From CAMLIZ01 sp040758375 (GTDB taxonomy: Bacteria; Pseudomonadota; Gammaproteobacteria; Burkholderiales; Burkholderiaceae_C): a DNA stretch of 64,000 bases. The stretch lies in assembly GCA_040758375.1 (NCBI GenBank), contig JBFLWE010000011.1, forward strand, positions 23,540-87,539, given 5' to 3'. A program made the translations under genes and the position numbers. The notes under the pieces are model-generated. The model did not search any database. It saw only the letters and a list, made by a program, of their open reading frames with translations, and was not told where the DNA came from. Below, piece after piece: positions 25,913 to 34,119 of the stretch. Positions within the stretch are counted from its first letter, which is position 1; every line of letters starts with the position of its first letter.

Positions 25913-27459
25913 ACACCGGCGACGAGCTGCTGCTGGCCATCGACTGCGGCACGCAAAGCGTGCGCGCGCTGCTGATCGACCTGCAAGGCCATGTGCACGG
26001 CAAGGTGCAGCAGGCGTTCACCGAGTACCGCTCGCCGCACGACGGCTGGCTGGAGCACGACGCCGAAGCCTTCTGGCAGGCCTCGGCCTCGGTGTGCCGG
26101 CGGCTGCTGCAGCAACAGGCGAGCGCGAGCGGCCGCATCAAGGGCCTGGTGGTCACCACGCAGCGCGGCACGCTGGTGCCGGTGGACGCGCAAGGCCAGC
26201 CGCTGCGCCCGTTCATCGTGTGGCTGGACCAGCGCCGCGCCAGCCGGCCGCGGCGCATCAGCCCCTGGTGGCGCCTGGCCTTCAAGGCCGCGCGCGTGGA
26301 GCGCACGGTGGACTACTTCACCCGCGAAGCCGAGCTGAACTGGATCGCCGAGCACGAGCCGCAGCTGCTGCAGCGCATGCACAAGGTGCTGCTGGTGTCG
26401 GGCTGGCTGCACTACCGGCTCACCGGCCGCTTCGCCGATTCGGTGGGTTCGCAGGTGGGCTACCTGCCCTTCGACTTCAAGCGCCAGGCCTGGGCGCCCG
26501 GCTGGGACTGGAAGTGGCAGGCGCTGGCGGTGCGGCGCGAGCAGCTGCCCGAGCTGCTGCCGGTGGGCGAGGTGATCGGTGGTCTCACGCGCGAGGCCGC
26601 CGAGGCCACCGGGCTGCCGCAAGGCCTGCCGGTGATTGCGGCGGCGGCCGACAAGGCCTGCGAGATCCTCGGCGCCGGCGCCACCACGCCGGGCATCGGC
26701 GCGCTGTCGTACGGCACCACCGCCACCATCGACATCACCACGCCGCGCTACCTGGAGGCCACGCCTTTCGTGCCGCCGTATCCCGCGGTGCTGCCCGGCC
26801 AGTACAACTGCGAGGTGCAGATCTTCCGCGGCTACTGGATGGTGAGCTGGTTCAAGGAGCAGTTCGGCCACCCCGAGCGCGCCGAGGCCGAGGGGATGGG
26901 CGTGCCCGCCGAGACGCTGTTCGACCGCATGGTGGCCGCGGTGCCGCCCGGCTCGCAGGGGCTGATGCTGCAGCCCTACTGGACGCCGGGCATCCGCCAC
27001 CCCGGGCCGGACGCGCGCGGCGCGGTGATCGGCTTTTCGGACGTGCACACGCGCGCCCACCTGTACCGCGCCATCCTGGAAGGCCTGGCCTATGCGCTGC
27101 GCGAGGGCAAGGAGCGCATCGAGCGCCGCAGCGGCGTGCCGATCACGCAGCTGCGCGTGTCCGGCGGCGGCTCGCAGTCGGACGCGGCGATGCAGATCAC
27201 GGCCGACGTGTTCGGGCTGCCCACCGCGCGACCCCACACCTACGAGACCTCGGGCCTGGGCGCCGCGATCGCCGGCGCGGTGGGCCTGAAGCTGCACCCC
27301 GACTTCGGCAGCGCGGTGGCGGCGATGACACGCCTGGGCCGCCAGTTCGAGCCGCGCCACGAGATCGCGCAGCGCTATGACGCGCTGTACCGGCGCGTGT
27401 ACCGGCGCATGTACGACCGGCTGGCGCCGCTGTACCGCGAGCTGCAGCAGATTGCGTAG
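25909..27459 (+). CDS. FGGY-family carbohydrate kinase
   Basis: 516 residues with the two-domain FGGY fold. The N-terminal phosphate loop is LLAIDCGTQSVRALLID; VVTTQRGTLVPVD and a putative substrate-contact region follow. The C-terminal ATP domain has LRVSGGGSQSDAAMQITADVFG. The family phosphorylates polyols or sugars such as glycerol and xylulose. Being coupled (ATGA) behind a glpD-like gene, a glycerol or glyceryl compound is the most likely substrate. It differs from canonical GlpK in length and motif wording, so I leave the symbol blank. Confidence 0.88.
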   Translation: MNTGDELLLAIDCGTQSVRALLIDLQGHVHGKVQQAFTEYRSPHDGWLEHDAEAFWQASASVCRRLLQQQASASGRIKGLVVTTQRGTLVPVDAQGQPLRPFIVWLDQRRASRPRRISPWWRLAFKAARVERTVDYFTREAELNWIAEHEPQLLQRMHKVLLVSGWLHYRLTGRFADSVGSQVGYLPFDFKRQAWAPGWDWKWQALAVRREQLPELLPVGEVIGGLTREAAEATGLPQGLPVIAAAADKACEILGAGATTPGIGALSYGTTATIDITTPRYLEATPFVPPYPAVLPGQYNCEVQIFRGYWMVSWFKEQFGHPERAEAEGMGVPAETLFDRMVAAVPPGSQGLMLQPYWTPGIRHPGPDARGAVIGFSDVHTRAHLYRAILEGLAYALREGKERIERRSGVPITQLRVSGGGSQSDAAMQITADVFGLPTARPHTYETSGLGAAIAGAVGLKLHPDFGSAVAAMTRLGRQFEPRHEIAQRYDALYRRVYRRMYDRLAPLYRELQQIA

Positions 27460-27491
27460 CCCCTGGCCGGCCATGCGGCACACTCGCCGCC

Positions 27492-28565
27492 ATGCCGCCC
27501 GCCACCTTGCCTGCGCTGGCCACCCTGCCGCTCGAACAAGCGCGGGTGGTGGGCGCCTACGCCCGCACGGCCGTGGAAACCGCGCGTGAATTGGGTGTGG
27601 ACTTGCAAGCCCTGGGCGGGCGCTGCGGCCTGCCCGGCCTGCACCAGGGGCTGCCCGACAGCCTGCCGGTGCCGGCCTACATCGGCCTGCTGGCGGCGGC
27701 GGCCGAGGCGCTGGGCGACCCGCTGTTCGGCCTCAAGGTGGGCCAGCGCATGCGCCTGTCCACCTTTGCCGGCTACGGCCTGGTGCTGTGCACCTGCCCG
27801 CACTTCCGCGCCGCGGCCGAGCAGACGCGCCGCTTCGAGGGCCTGGCGCACGACCTGGGCCGCTCCGAGATCGTGGAGGTGGGCGGCGTGGCCCACTACC
27901 GCTGGCACTCGCCCTGGCTGCAGCTGCCCGGGGCGCGCCACCTGGCCGAAAGCGTGATGGCCGGCATCCGCACGTTTGCCAACTGGCTGGCCGGCGAGCC
28001 GCTGCCGGTGATCGACGTGGCCTTCACGCACGCGGCACCCGAGGGCGTGGCGCCGCAGGCCTACGAGCAGGCCCTGGGCGGGCCGGTGCGGTTTTCGGCC
28101 GCGGTGACCGAGGCGCGCTTTCCGGCGGCGGTGCTCGATGCGCCGGTGTCCAATGCCGACCCCAGCCTGTTCCCGGCGCTGGCGCGCACGGCCGAGGAGC
28201 GCCTGGCCGAGCGCCAGCGGCAGACGCGCGAGCCGCCGATCGTGAACGCGGTGCGCCAGCGCATCCGCGCGCAGCTCATGCACGACCGCGCCGGCCTGGC
28301 CGAAGTGGCGCGCGAGCTGGCCTTGAGCGAGCGTTCGCTGCAGCGCCGCCTGGCCGAGGCCAACGCCAGCTTCAGCAGCCTGCTCGACAGCACCCGGCGC
28401 GAGCTGGCGCAGCAGTACCTGCGCGACCCGCGGCTGTCGCTCACCGAGGTGGCCTTCCTGCTCGGCTTCAGCCAGCAGAGCAATTTCAACCACGCGTTCC
28501 GCGCCTGGTTCGGCACCACGCCCGCGGCCTGGCGCGAGACTGTCGGCCCTGAAGCAGAACCATGA
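27492..28565 (+). CDS. AraC-family transcriptional regulator
   Basis: 357 residues. The N-terminal part to about 190 resembles the ligand-binding Arabinose_bd domain found in OruR-type regulators. The C-terminal 100 residues form the AraC DNA-binding domain: AEVARELALSERSLQRRLAEA and the second helix-turn-helix LTEVAFLLGFSQQSNFNHAFRAWFGTTPAAWR. It starts 32 bases after the kinase gene and probably controls this operon. The stop overlaps the GNAT gene by four bases. Confidence 0.92.
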   Translation: MPPATLPALATLPLEQARVVGAYARTAVETARELGVDLQALGGRCGLPGLHQGLPDSLPVPAYIGLLAAAAEALGDPLFGLKVGQRMRLSTFAGYGLVLCTCPHFRAAAEQTRRFEGLAHDLGRSEIVEVGGVAHYRWHSPWLQLPGARHLAESVMAGIRTFANWLAGEPLPVIDVAFTHAAPEGVAPQAYEQALGGPVRFSAAVTEARFPAAVLDAPVSNADPSLFPALARTAEERLAERQRQTREPPIVNAVRQRIRAQLMHDRAGLAEVARELALSERSLQRRLAEANASFSSLLDSTRRELAQQYLRDPRLSLTEVAFLLGFSQQSNFNHAFRAWFGTTPAAWRETVGPEAEP

Positions 28566-29095
28566 ACACTGTTCCGACCGAACGGGTGCACCTGCGCCCG
28601 ACCATGCTCTCCGACCTGGACTACGTGATCTCGGTGGAGAACGACGCACAGAACCTGCCCTTCATCACCCCCTGGGAGCGTACGCAGCACGAAGGCGCCG
28701 TGCGCTTCCCCGACTTCCGCCACTTCATCGTGGAAGCCGGCGGCGGCTACGAGCCGGCCGGCTTCGTGATCCTGCAAGGCTGCCGCAACCCGCACAAGAG
28801 CGTGGAGCTCAAGCGCATCGTGCTGCAGCCCAAGGGCCAGGGCCTGGGCCGGGCCTGCGTGCGCCTGCTCAAGCGGATGGCGTTCCGCGACCTGGGGGCC
28901 CATCGCTTCTGGCTCGACGTGAAGACGCTCAACGAACGCGCCTTCAAGCTCTACCGCAGCGAAGGCTTCGTCGAGGAAGGCCGCCTGCGCGAAAGCGTGC
29001 GCGCCGGCGACGGCTACGACTCGCTGATCGTGATGTCCATGCTCGACCGCGAGTACGCCGCCCGCGTGGCGCTGGGGCAGGAAGGCCCGCGCTAG
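28562..29095 (+). CDS. GNAT-family N-acetyltransferase
   Basis: 177 residues. The RimJ/RimL-like acetyltransferase pattern is present: VHLRPTMLSDLDYVISVEN at the start, KRIVLQPKGQGLGRACVRLL as the acetyl-CoA pyrophosphate loop, and FWLDVKTLNERAFKLYRSEGF near the end. The substrate is unknown. It is co-translated with the AraC-family gene through an ATGA overlap and may be a passenger of the glycerol-type operon. Confidence 0.9.
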   Translation: MNTVPTERVHLRPTMLSDLDYVISVENDAQNLPFITPWERTQHEGAVRFPDFRHFIVEAGGGYEPAGFVILQGCRNPHKSVELKRIVLQPKGQGLGRACVRLLKRMAFRDLGAHRFWLDVKTLNERAFKLYRSEGFVEEGRLRESVRAGDGYDSLIVMSMLDREYAARVALGQEGPR

Positions 29096-29110
29096 ATGCG
29101 GCCGCCGGCT

Positions 29111-29136
29111 GCGGCAAATCACCGCGGCAAATCACC
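29111..29136. repeat. Tandem 13-base direct repeat (two perfect copies)
   Basis: GCGGCAAATCACC occurs twice back to back at 29111-29123 and 29124-29136, then GC follows. It lies in the 119-base gap between the GNAT and lytic transglycosylase genes. It may be a replication-slippage duplication or a two-site operator. Confidence 0.85.
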
Positions 29137-29214
29137 GCCTTGGGGCTCCCCCGGCTCACCAGGCGTTACACCAGCACGGGTGCGCCGGCTAGCATCGGCT
29201 GCCCGAGGTGCGCC

Positions 29215-29922
29215 ATGTCCTCTCGCCGCCCCTTCCGTCCCCTTGCCTTGCTGGCCGCATCGCTGTTGGCATGCGGCAGCGCACAAGCGGCGCTGTGGGG
29301 CTACGTCGATGGCCGGGGCGTCGCGCATGTGGCCACCGAACAGGTGGACTCCCGCTACAGCCTGGTGCTGGGCGATGCAGCGGCACCGCGCGTGTTCGGC
29401 AAGACCGATTCCGCCGGCGGCCTGCTGACCTGGCTGGAGATCGCGCCCGAGGTCAAGGCGGTGCAGCACCTGCTGCGCGAGGCCTCGCAGAAGCACGGCG
29501 TGGACGTGGAGCTGCTGAAGGCCCTGATCGCGGTGGAGTCGGGCTTCAACGCCAAGGCCGTGTCGCCGCGCGGCGCCATCGGGCTGATGCAGCTGATGCC
29601 CGACACCGCCGACCGCTACGCGACGCAGCGCGAGCGCCAGCAGCCCGCCGAAAAGCGCCTGTTCGACGCGCGCACCAACATCTTCACCGGTGCGCGCATG
29701 CTGGCCGACCTGACGCGCCGCTTCGGCAGCATCGACCTCGCGCTGGCCGCGTGGAACGCCGGCGAAGGCCGGGTGCGGCGCGCCGGCGGCATGCCCCAGA
29801 TCGACGAGACGCTGGGCCATGTGCAGATGGTGCTCGAGCTGTACTGGGCGCTGCTGCAGCGCAGCCTGCCGAAGCAGGCGCAGGAGATGCGGCTGGTGCC
29901 GGCGACCGGGGCCCCCGAATAG
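29215..29922 (+). CDS. Lytic murein transglycosylase (SLT family)
   Basis: 235 residues from the ATG at 29215. An N-terminal signal (LALLASLLACGSAQA-like) precedes a short domain and the SLT domain from about residue 90: catalytic glutamate in LIAVESGFNAKAVSPRGAIGLMQLMP, then WNAGEGRVRRAGG. It cleaves peptidoglycan glycan strands in the periplasm, forming anhydro-muropeptides. A cysteine near the signal end could give a lipoprotein, but ALAAL-type cleavage is more likely. It has an independent position with no clear operon partner. Confidence 0.92.
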   Translation: MSSRRPFRPLALLAASLLACGSAQAALWGYVDGRGVAHVATEQVDSRYSLVLGDAAAPRVFGKTDSAGGLLTWLEIAPEVKAVQHLLREASQKHGVDVELLKALIAVESGFNAKAVSPRGAIGLMQLMPDTADRYATQRERQQPAEKRLFDARTNIFTGARMLADLTRRFGSIDLALAAWNAGEGRVRRAGGMPQIDETLGHVQMVLELYWALLQRSLPKQAQEMRLVPATGAPE

Positions 29923-30010
29923 GAATTCGACCGCAAGCAGCGGAGCGCGCCGCGCCGCGCGAAGATCGACCATGCGTCCATCGCGCCTTCGAGGCGGCAT
30001 GGAGCAGCAG

Positions 30011-31066
30011 ATGAAACCTTCTTTCCCGACCGATGAAGCCCGCTGGGCGGCCGTGGCGCGCCGCGATGCCGCCGCCGACGGCGCGTTTTTCTACTCGGTG
30101 CGCACCACCGGCGTGTACTGCCGGCCGTCTTGTGGCGCGCGGCTGCCGCGGCGCGAGAACGTGGCCTTCCACGCCGACGCGGCGGCCGCCGAGCGGGCCG
30201 GCTTTCGCCCCTGCAGGCGCTGCAAGCCCACCGGCGATTCGGCGCAGGCGCAGCAGGCGGCGCTGGTGGCCGCGGCCTGCCGCAGCATCGAGGCGGCCGA
30301 GCAGGCGCCGCGCCTGGACACACTGGCCGACGCCGCGGGCTTGAGCCCCTACCACTTCCACCGCGTGTTCAAGGCGCTGACCGGCCTGACGCCGCGGGCC
30401 TATGCCGCCGCGCACCGCCACCGCAGGCTGCGCGAGGAGTTGCCGCGCAGCGCCAGCGTCACCGACGCGATCTACGGCGCGGGGTATGGCTCGAACGGAC
30501 GCTTCTATGCCACCTCGTCGCAGGTGCTGGGCATGCCGCCGCGCCGCTACCGCAGCGGCGGCGAAGGCGCGGCGGTGCGCTTTGCGGTGGGGCAGTGCAC
30601 GCTGGGCGCGATCCTGGTGGCGGCCACCGAGCAGGGCGTGTGCGCCATCGCGCTGGGCGACGAGCCCGAGGCGCTGGTACGTGAGCTGCAGGACCGGTTC
30701 CCGAAGGCCGAGCTGATCGGCGGCGATGCGCGGTTCGAGCGCTGGGTGGCCCAGGTGGTGGGGCTGGTGGAGGCACCGCGGCTGGGGCTCGATCTGCCGC
30801 TCGATGTGCGCGGCACCGCGTTCCAGCAGCGCGTGTGGCAGGCGCTGCGCGAGATCCCGCCGGGCGAGACGGCCAGTTATGCCGACATCGCCCAGCGCAT
30901 CGGCCAGCCGGCCTCGGTGCGTGCGGTGGCGCAGGCCTGCGGCGCCAACCCGCTGGCGGTGGCCATTCCCTGCCATCGCGTGGTGCGGCGCGACGGTGGC
31001 CTGTCGGGCTACCGCTGGGGCGTGGAGCGCAAGCGGGCGCTGCTGGAGCGCGAGGGGGCGCGATGA
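30011..31066 (+). CDS. ada: Ada: methylphosphotriester/O6-methylguanine-DNA methyltransferase and regulator
   Basis: 351 residues from the ATG at 30011 (behind GGAG). An alternative ATG at 29999 adds four residues, but the shorter start places zinc-site cysteines at 37, 41, 68 and 71 and the catalytic cysteine at 321, matching E. coli Ada closely. The order is Ada zinc domain (VYCRPSC, RPCRRCKP), AraC-type helix-turn-helix (TLADAAGLSPYHFHRVFKAL) and the methyltransferase domain with IPCHRV. Methylation of the first cysteine activates transcription of repair genes. It leads the operon with an oxygenase gene and alkB. Confidence 0.96.
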   Translation: MKPSFPTDEARWAAVARRDAAADGAFFYSVRTTGVYCRPSCGARLPRRENVAFHADAAAAERAGFRPCRRCKPTGDSAQAQQAALVAAACRSIEAAEQAPRLDTLADAAGLSPYHFHRVFKALTGLTPRAYAAAHRHRRLREELPRSASVTDAIYGAGYGSNGRFYATSSQVLGMPPRRYRSGGEGAAVRFAVGQCTLGAILVAATEQGVCAIALGDEPEALVRELQDRFPKAELIGGDARFERWVAQVVGLVEAPRLGLDLPLDVRGTAFQQRVWQALREIPPGETASYADIAQRIGQPASVRAVAQACGANPLAVAIPCHRVVRRDGGLSGYRWGVERKRALLEREGAR

Positions 31067-31800
31067 GTGCCGCAGCGACGCAGGCGCCGGAACAGGGCGT
31101 GCACGAGCGCCTGGCCGCGATCGACTGGGCCGAGGTGGAACAGGCGCTGGACGCGCAAGGCTGGGCGATGGTCGCGCAGCTGCTGCCGGCCGCCACCTGC
31201 CGCGAGATCGCCGGCTGGTACGGCGATGACGCGCGCTTTCGCAGCCGCGTCGTGATGCAGCGCCACGGCTTCGGCCAGGGCGAATACAAGTACTTCGGCC
31301 ACCCGCTGCCCGGCATCGTGGACCTGCTGCGCGCGCAGATGTACCGGCCGCTGGCCGTCATCGCCAACCGCTGGCAGGCTGCGCTGGGGCTGCCGGCGCG
31401 GTTTCCCCTGGAGCATGCGCGCTTCATCGGGCAGTGCCACGCCGCCGGGCAGCGGCGGCCCACGCCCTTGCTGCTGCAATACGGCCCCGGCGACTACAAC
31501 TGCCTGCACCAGGACCTGTACGGCGAGCAGGTGTTTGCGCTGCAGGTGGCGGTGTTGCTCTCGCAGCCCGGGCGCGACTTCACCGGCGGCGAGTTCGTGC
31601 TGGCCGAGCAGCGCCCGCGCATGCAGAGCCGGCCCGACGTGGTGCCGCTGCAGCAGGGCGATGCGGTGGTGTTCGCGGTCAACGAGCGGCCGGTGCAGGG
31701 CACGCGCGGGGTCTATCGCGTGAAGCTGCGCCATGGCGTGAGCCGCGTGCGCACGGGCCGCCGCCACACGCTGGGCGTGATCTTCCATGACGCAGTCTGA
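31063..31800 (+). CDS. 2-oxoglutarate/Fe(II)-dependent oxygenase in the ada operon
   Basis: 245 residues, starting at an ATGA overlap with ada. The double-stranded beta-helix is indicated by LLLQYGPGDYNCLHQDLYG (iron-binding H-x-D) and by the distal region VKLRHGVSRVRTGRRHTLG with further histidine and arginine residues for 2-oxoglutarate. It is not AlkB, which is the next gene. This oxygenase commonly accompanies ada in Proteobacteria, and a role in alkylation damage is inferred. Its 3' end overlaps alkB by 14 bases. Confidence 0.88.
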   Translation: MSAAATQAPEQGVHERLAAIDWAEVEQALDAQGWAMVAQLLPAATCREIAGWYGDDARFRSRVVMQRHGFGQGEYKYFGHPLPGIVDLLRAQMYRPLAVIANRWQAALGLPARFPLEHARFIGQCHAAGQRRPTPLLLQYGPGDYNCLHQDLYGEQVFALQVAVLLSQPGRDFTGGEFVLAEQRPRMQSRPDVVPLQQGDAVVFAVNERPVQGTRGVYRVKLRHGVSRVRTGRRHTLGVIFHDAV

Positions 31801-32431
31801 GCTGTTCGCCGACGCCGCGGTGCTGCCGCTGGCCGAGGGCGCCTGCGTGCTGCGCGGCTTTGCCCTGGACGTGGCGCAAGACCTGCTGGCCCGCCTGCAG
31901 GCCGAGGTGGTCGCGGCGGCACCCTGGCGCCACCTGGTCACGCCCGGCGGCTACCGCATGTCGGTGGCCATGACCAACTGCGGGCGCGTGGGTTGGGTCT
32001 CGGACCCCACCGGCTACCGCTACGACGCGCGCGACCCCGGCAGCGGCCGGCCCTGGCCGCCGATGCCCGAAGGGTTCGAGCGCCTGGCCGCGCACGCGGC
32101 CGAAGCGGCGGGCTTTCGCGGCTTTGTGCCCGACGCCTGCCTGGTGAACCGCTACGAACCCGGCAGCCGCCTCTCGCTGCACCAGGACCGCGACGAGCGC
32201 GACTTTTCGGCGCCCATCGTCTCCGTTTCGCTCGGGCTGCCGGCGGTGTTCCTGTTCGGCGGCTTGCAGCGCAGCGTGCGGCCGCAGCGCGTGCGGCTGC
32301 AGCATGGCGACGTGGTGGTCTGGGGTGGCGCCTCGCGGCTGGCGTATCACGGCGTGGCGCCGTTGGCCGCCGGCACGCATGCGCTGCTGGGCGACTGCCG
32401 CGTGAACCTGACGTTCCGCAAGGCCTTGTGA
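31787..32431 (+). CDS. alkB: DNA oxidative demethylase AlkB
   Basis: 214 residues, similar to E. coli AlkB. The motifs are MTNCGRVGWVSDPTGYRY, NRYEPGSRLSLHQDRDE with the iron H-x-D, the distal histidine in LAYHGVAPL and the 2-oxoglutarate arginines in RVNLTFRKAL. It removes 1-methyladenine and 3-methylcytosine lesions. It overlaps the preceding oxygenase by 14 bases, giving a tightly coupled adaptive-response operon. Its last 85 bases are also covered by the 3' end of a gene on the opposite strand. Confidence 0.95.
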   Translation: MTQSELFADAAVLPLAEGACVLRGFALDVAQDLLARLQAEVVAAAPWRHLVTPGGYRMSVAMTNCGRVGWVSDPTGYRYDARDPGSGRPWPPMPEGFERLAAHAAEAAGFRGFVPDACLVNRYEPGSRLSLHQDRDERDFSAPIVSVSLGLPAVFLFGGLQRSVRPQRVRLQHGDVVVWGGASRLAYHGVAPLAAGTHALLGDCRVNLTFRKAL

Positions 32432-33510
32432 GGCTGCGTGCGTAGCGGGTGCTGCACGGGCGTTGCGATGGTCACCGCTGCCTCCTCGATGCGGCCCTGC
32501 GACTCCAGCGCCCAGCCCTCGGTGGCGGCGGCCCGGCTCAGCCACTGCCATGAGTCGCCGGCGAGCTTGCGGCGCCCGGCGTACTGCACGATGTGCTCGC
32601 ACTCGCCCATGCTCAGCGACAGCGCCAGCCGCTGCCAGCGCCGCTGCACCAGCGGGTGTTGCCAGGCTTCCTCCATCGCGCGGCGCAAGGCCGGGCCGTC
32701 GGCCATGGGGCCTGCGGCCACGCGGCGCGCGAGCAGGGTGTGCATGAACACCTGGTAGGTCTGGCGCGCGGCGCTGCTGGGCATCACCGCGGCCAGGTCG
32801 GCCATGTTGCGCGCATAGGCCGGCCGCGTGAACAGCAGCGTGAGCAGCGTCTGCAGCGCTTGCACCGGGTTGAGCACGCGCAGCCGGTTGGGCGGCAGCA
32901 CCAGCAACGGCAGCGCGGCCACCTGTGCATGCTTCAGCGGCGTGGCCAGGCTCATCAGCACCGCCAGGCGCCGCCACTCGGCGGCGTCCAGCCCGGCGAT
33001 GCGCTCGACGTGGCCGCATTCGATCTGGTGCGCGAAGCCCAGCGCGTCGTCCCACCCGCAGTGGGCCTTGGCCGCCGCGGCGCGCGCGCTCAGCGTCACC
33101 AGGTTGCCCGCGGCGATGCCAGCGCCGTGGAACACACGCTCCACCACCGCATCGGTGGGCTGGCCGGTGCCCTGGGTGAGCGGCTCGCGGGTCACCGGGC
33201 AGCGCGCCACTTCGAGCTGCGCCAGGAAGTTGGGCGTGACCTGCAGCGCCTCGAAGCTCTGGCCGCGCAGCCAGGCCGACAGCCGCAGCTGCAGCCATTG
33301 GCGCACCGCCGTGCTGGGCCGCAGGGTGCGGTGGCCGAACACGGCCTGGCCTGCCTGCCAGCCCTGGCGCACCGGGTTGCCGGCGTGCAGCTGCTCGGCC
33401 GGCGGCACCAGGCGGTAGCGGGCATGGTCCCAGCCGATCTCGAAGCCCGGTGCATCGGGCGTGTCGGCAGCGGCGAGGGTGTCGTTCGCGAACAAGACGG
33501 CTTGGGACAT
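32347..33510 (-). CDS. Conserved hypothetical protein, antisense overlap with alkB
   Basis: 387 residues with consistent composition and no signal peptide. It has HIS/CYS-containing patches such as AKAHCGWDDALGFAHQIECGHVERI and the segment VLPPNRLRVLNPVQALQTLLTLLF. I do not recognise a functional family. The last 28 residues lie within the alkB region and look unlike the rest (RFTRQSPSSACVPAANG), suggesting that the original stop was lost and the frame read on. It converges on the ada-alkB operon. Confidence 0.72.
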   Translation of the reverse strand: MSQAVLFANDTLAAADTPDAPGFEIGWDHARYRLVPPAEQLHAGNPVRQGWQAGQAVFGHRTLRPSTAVRQWLQLRLSAWLRGQSFEALQVTPNFLAQLEVARCPVTREPLTQGTGQPTDAVVERVFHGAGIAAGNLVTLSARAAAAKAHCGWDDALGFAHQIECGHVERIAGLDAAEWRRLAVLMSLATPLKHAQVAALPLLVLPPNRLRVLNPVQALQTLLTLLFTRPAYARNMADLAAVMPSSAARQTYQVFMHTLLARRVAAGPMADGPALRRAMEEAWQHPLVQRRWQRLALSLSMGECEHIVQYAGRRKLAGDSWQWLSRAAATEGWALESQGRIEEAAVTIATPVQHPLRTQPHKALRNVRFTRQSPSSACVPAANGATP

Positions 33511-33605
33511 GGCTTCCTGCGGAATCGGTGCACCGGGACGTCCCCGGCGCAGCCAGTCTCGCGGGCCACAGGCTCAAGGGATGAGCCACCCAGGAGCCTT
33601 CCGCC

Positions 33606-33944
33606 TCAGCTTTCCCGGAACTCGATGTTCAGCACGTACTCCTCGCCGGCGGCCAGCCCCTCGCAACGCAGGCTGCGCAAGGCGTGGCGCACGTGCCAGT
33701 GGTAGCGTTGCGGCACGCCGGCCACCCGCACCCTGGCCGGCTGGCCGCCGCGCGCCTGGAAGCGCACGTGCACGAAGCCGGGCGACTCGAACCGGGCCAC
33801 CACCGGCTGCAGTTCGTCCTGCAGGTGCTGGGCCAGCCGCGGACAGGCGGCCACGGCATCGTGCTGGGCCGCACGCGTGGGGCCGGCGGCGAGCGCCAAG
33901 GCGGTGAAAGACAACGCGGCCACCAGCGGCAGCATGCGGGACAT
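33606..33944 (-). CDS. Small exported protein, TonB-C-terminus-like
   Basis: 112 residues from the ATG at 33942-33944, which has GAGGAG at good spacing; an ATG at 33950 sits directly on that site and is less likely. A signal peptide (MLPLVAALSFTALALAAG) precedes a mature part with two cysteines. The stretch VVARFESPGFVHVRFQARGG, followed by WHVRHALRSLRCEG, resembles the beta-alpha-beta C-terminal fold of TonB-like proteins, but no membrane anchor for energy transduction is visible. Function unknown. Confidence 0.72.
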   Translation of the reverse strand: MSRMLPLVAALSFTALALAAGPTRAAQHDAVAACPRLAQHLQDELQPVVARFESPGFVHVRFQARGGQPARVRVAGVPQRYHWHVRHALRSLRCEGLAAGEEYVLNIEFRES

Positions 33945-34119
33945 GGCCATCTCCTCAAAATTCAGTCGATGGCCGGCAGCGTAGGCAGGCGTTGGGCCCG
34001 CTCCAAGCGGCGTGCGACGGCCTGCAGCTGCGGCCGACGAAACCAGCGTACCGCGCGACAGGCGGGAAGCCTGCAAGCGCAGGCTCATGGCGTGAGCCAC
34101 CCTGAAGCAGAATGGCGGC

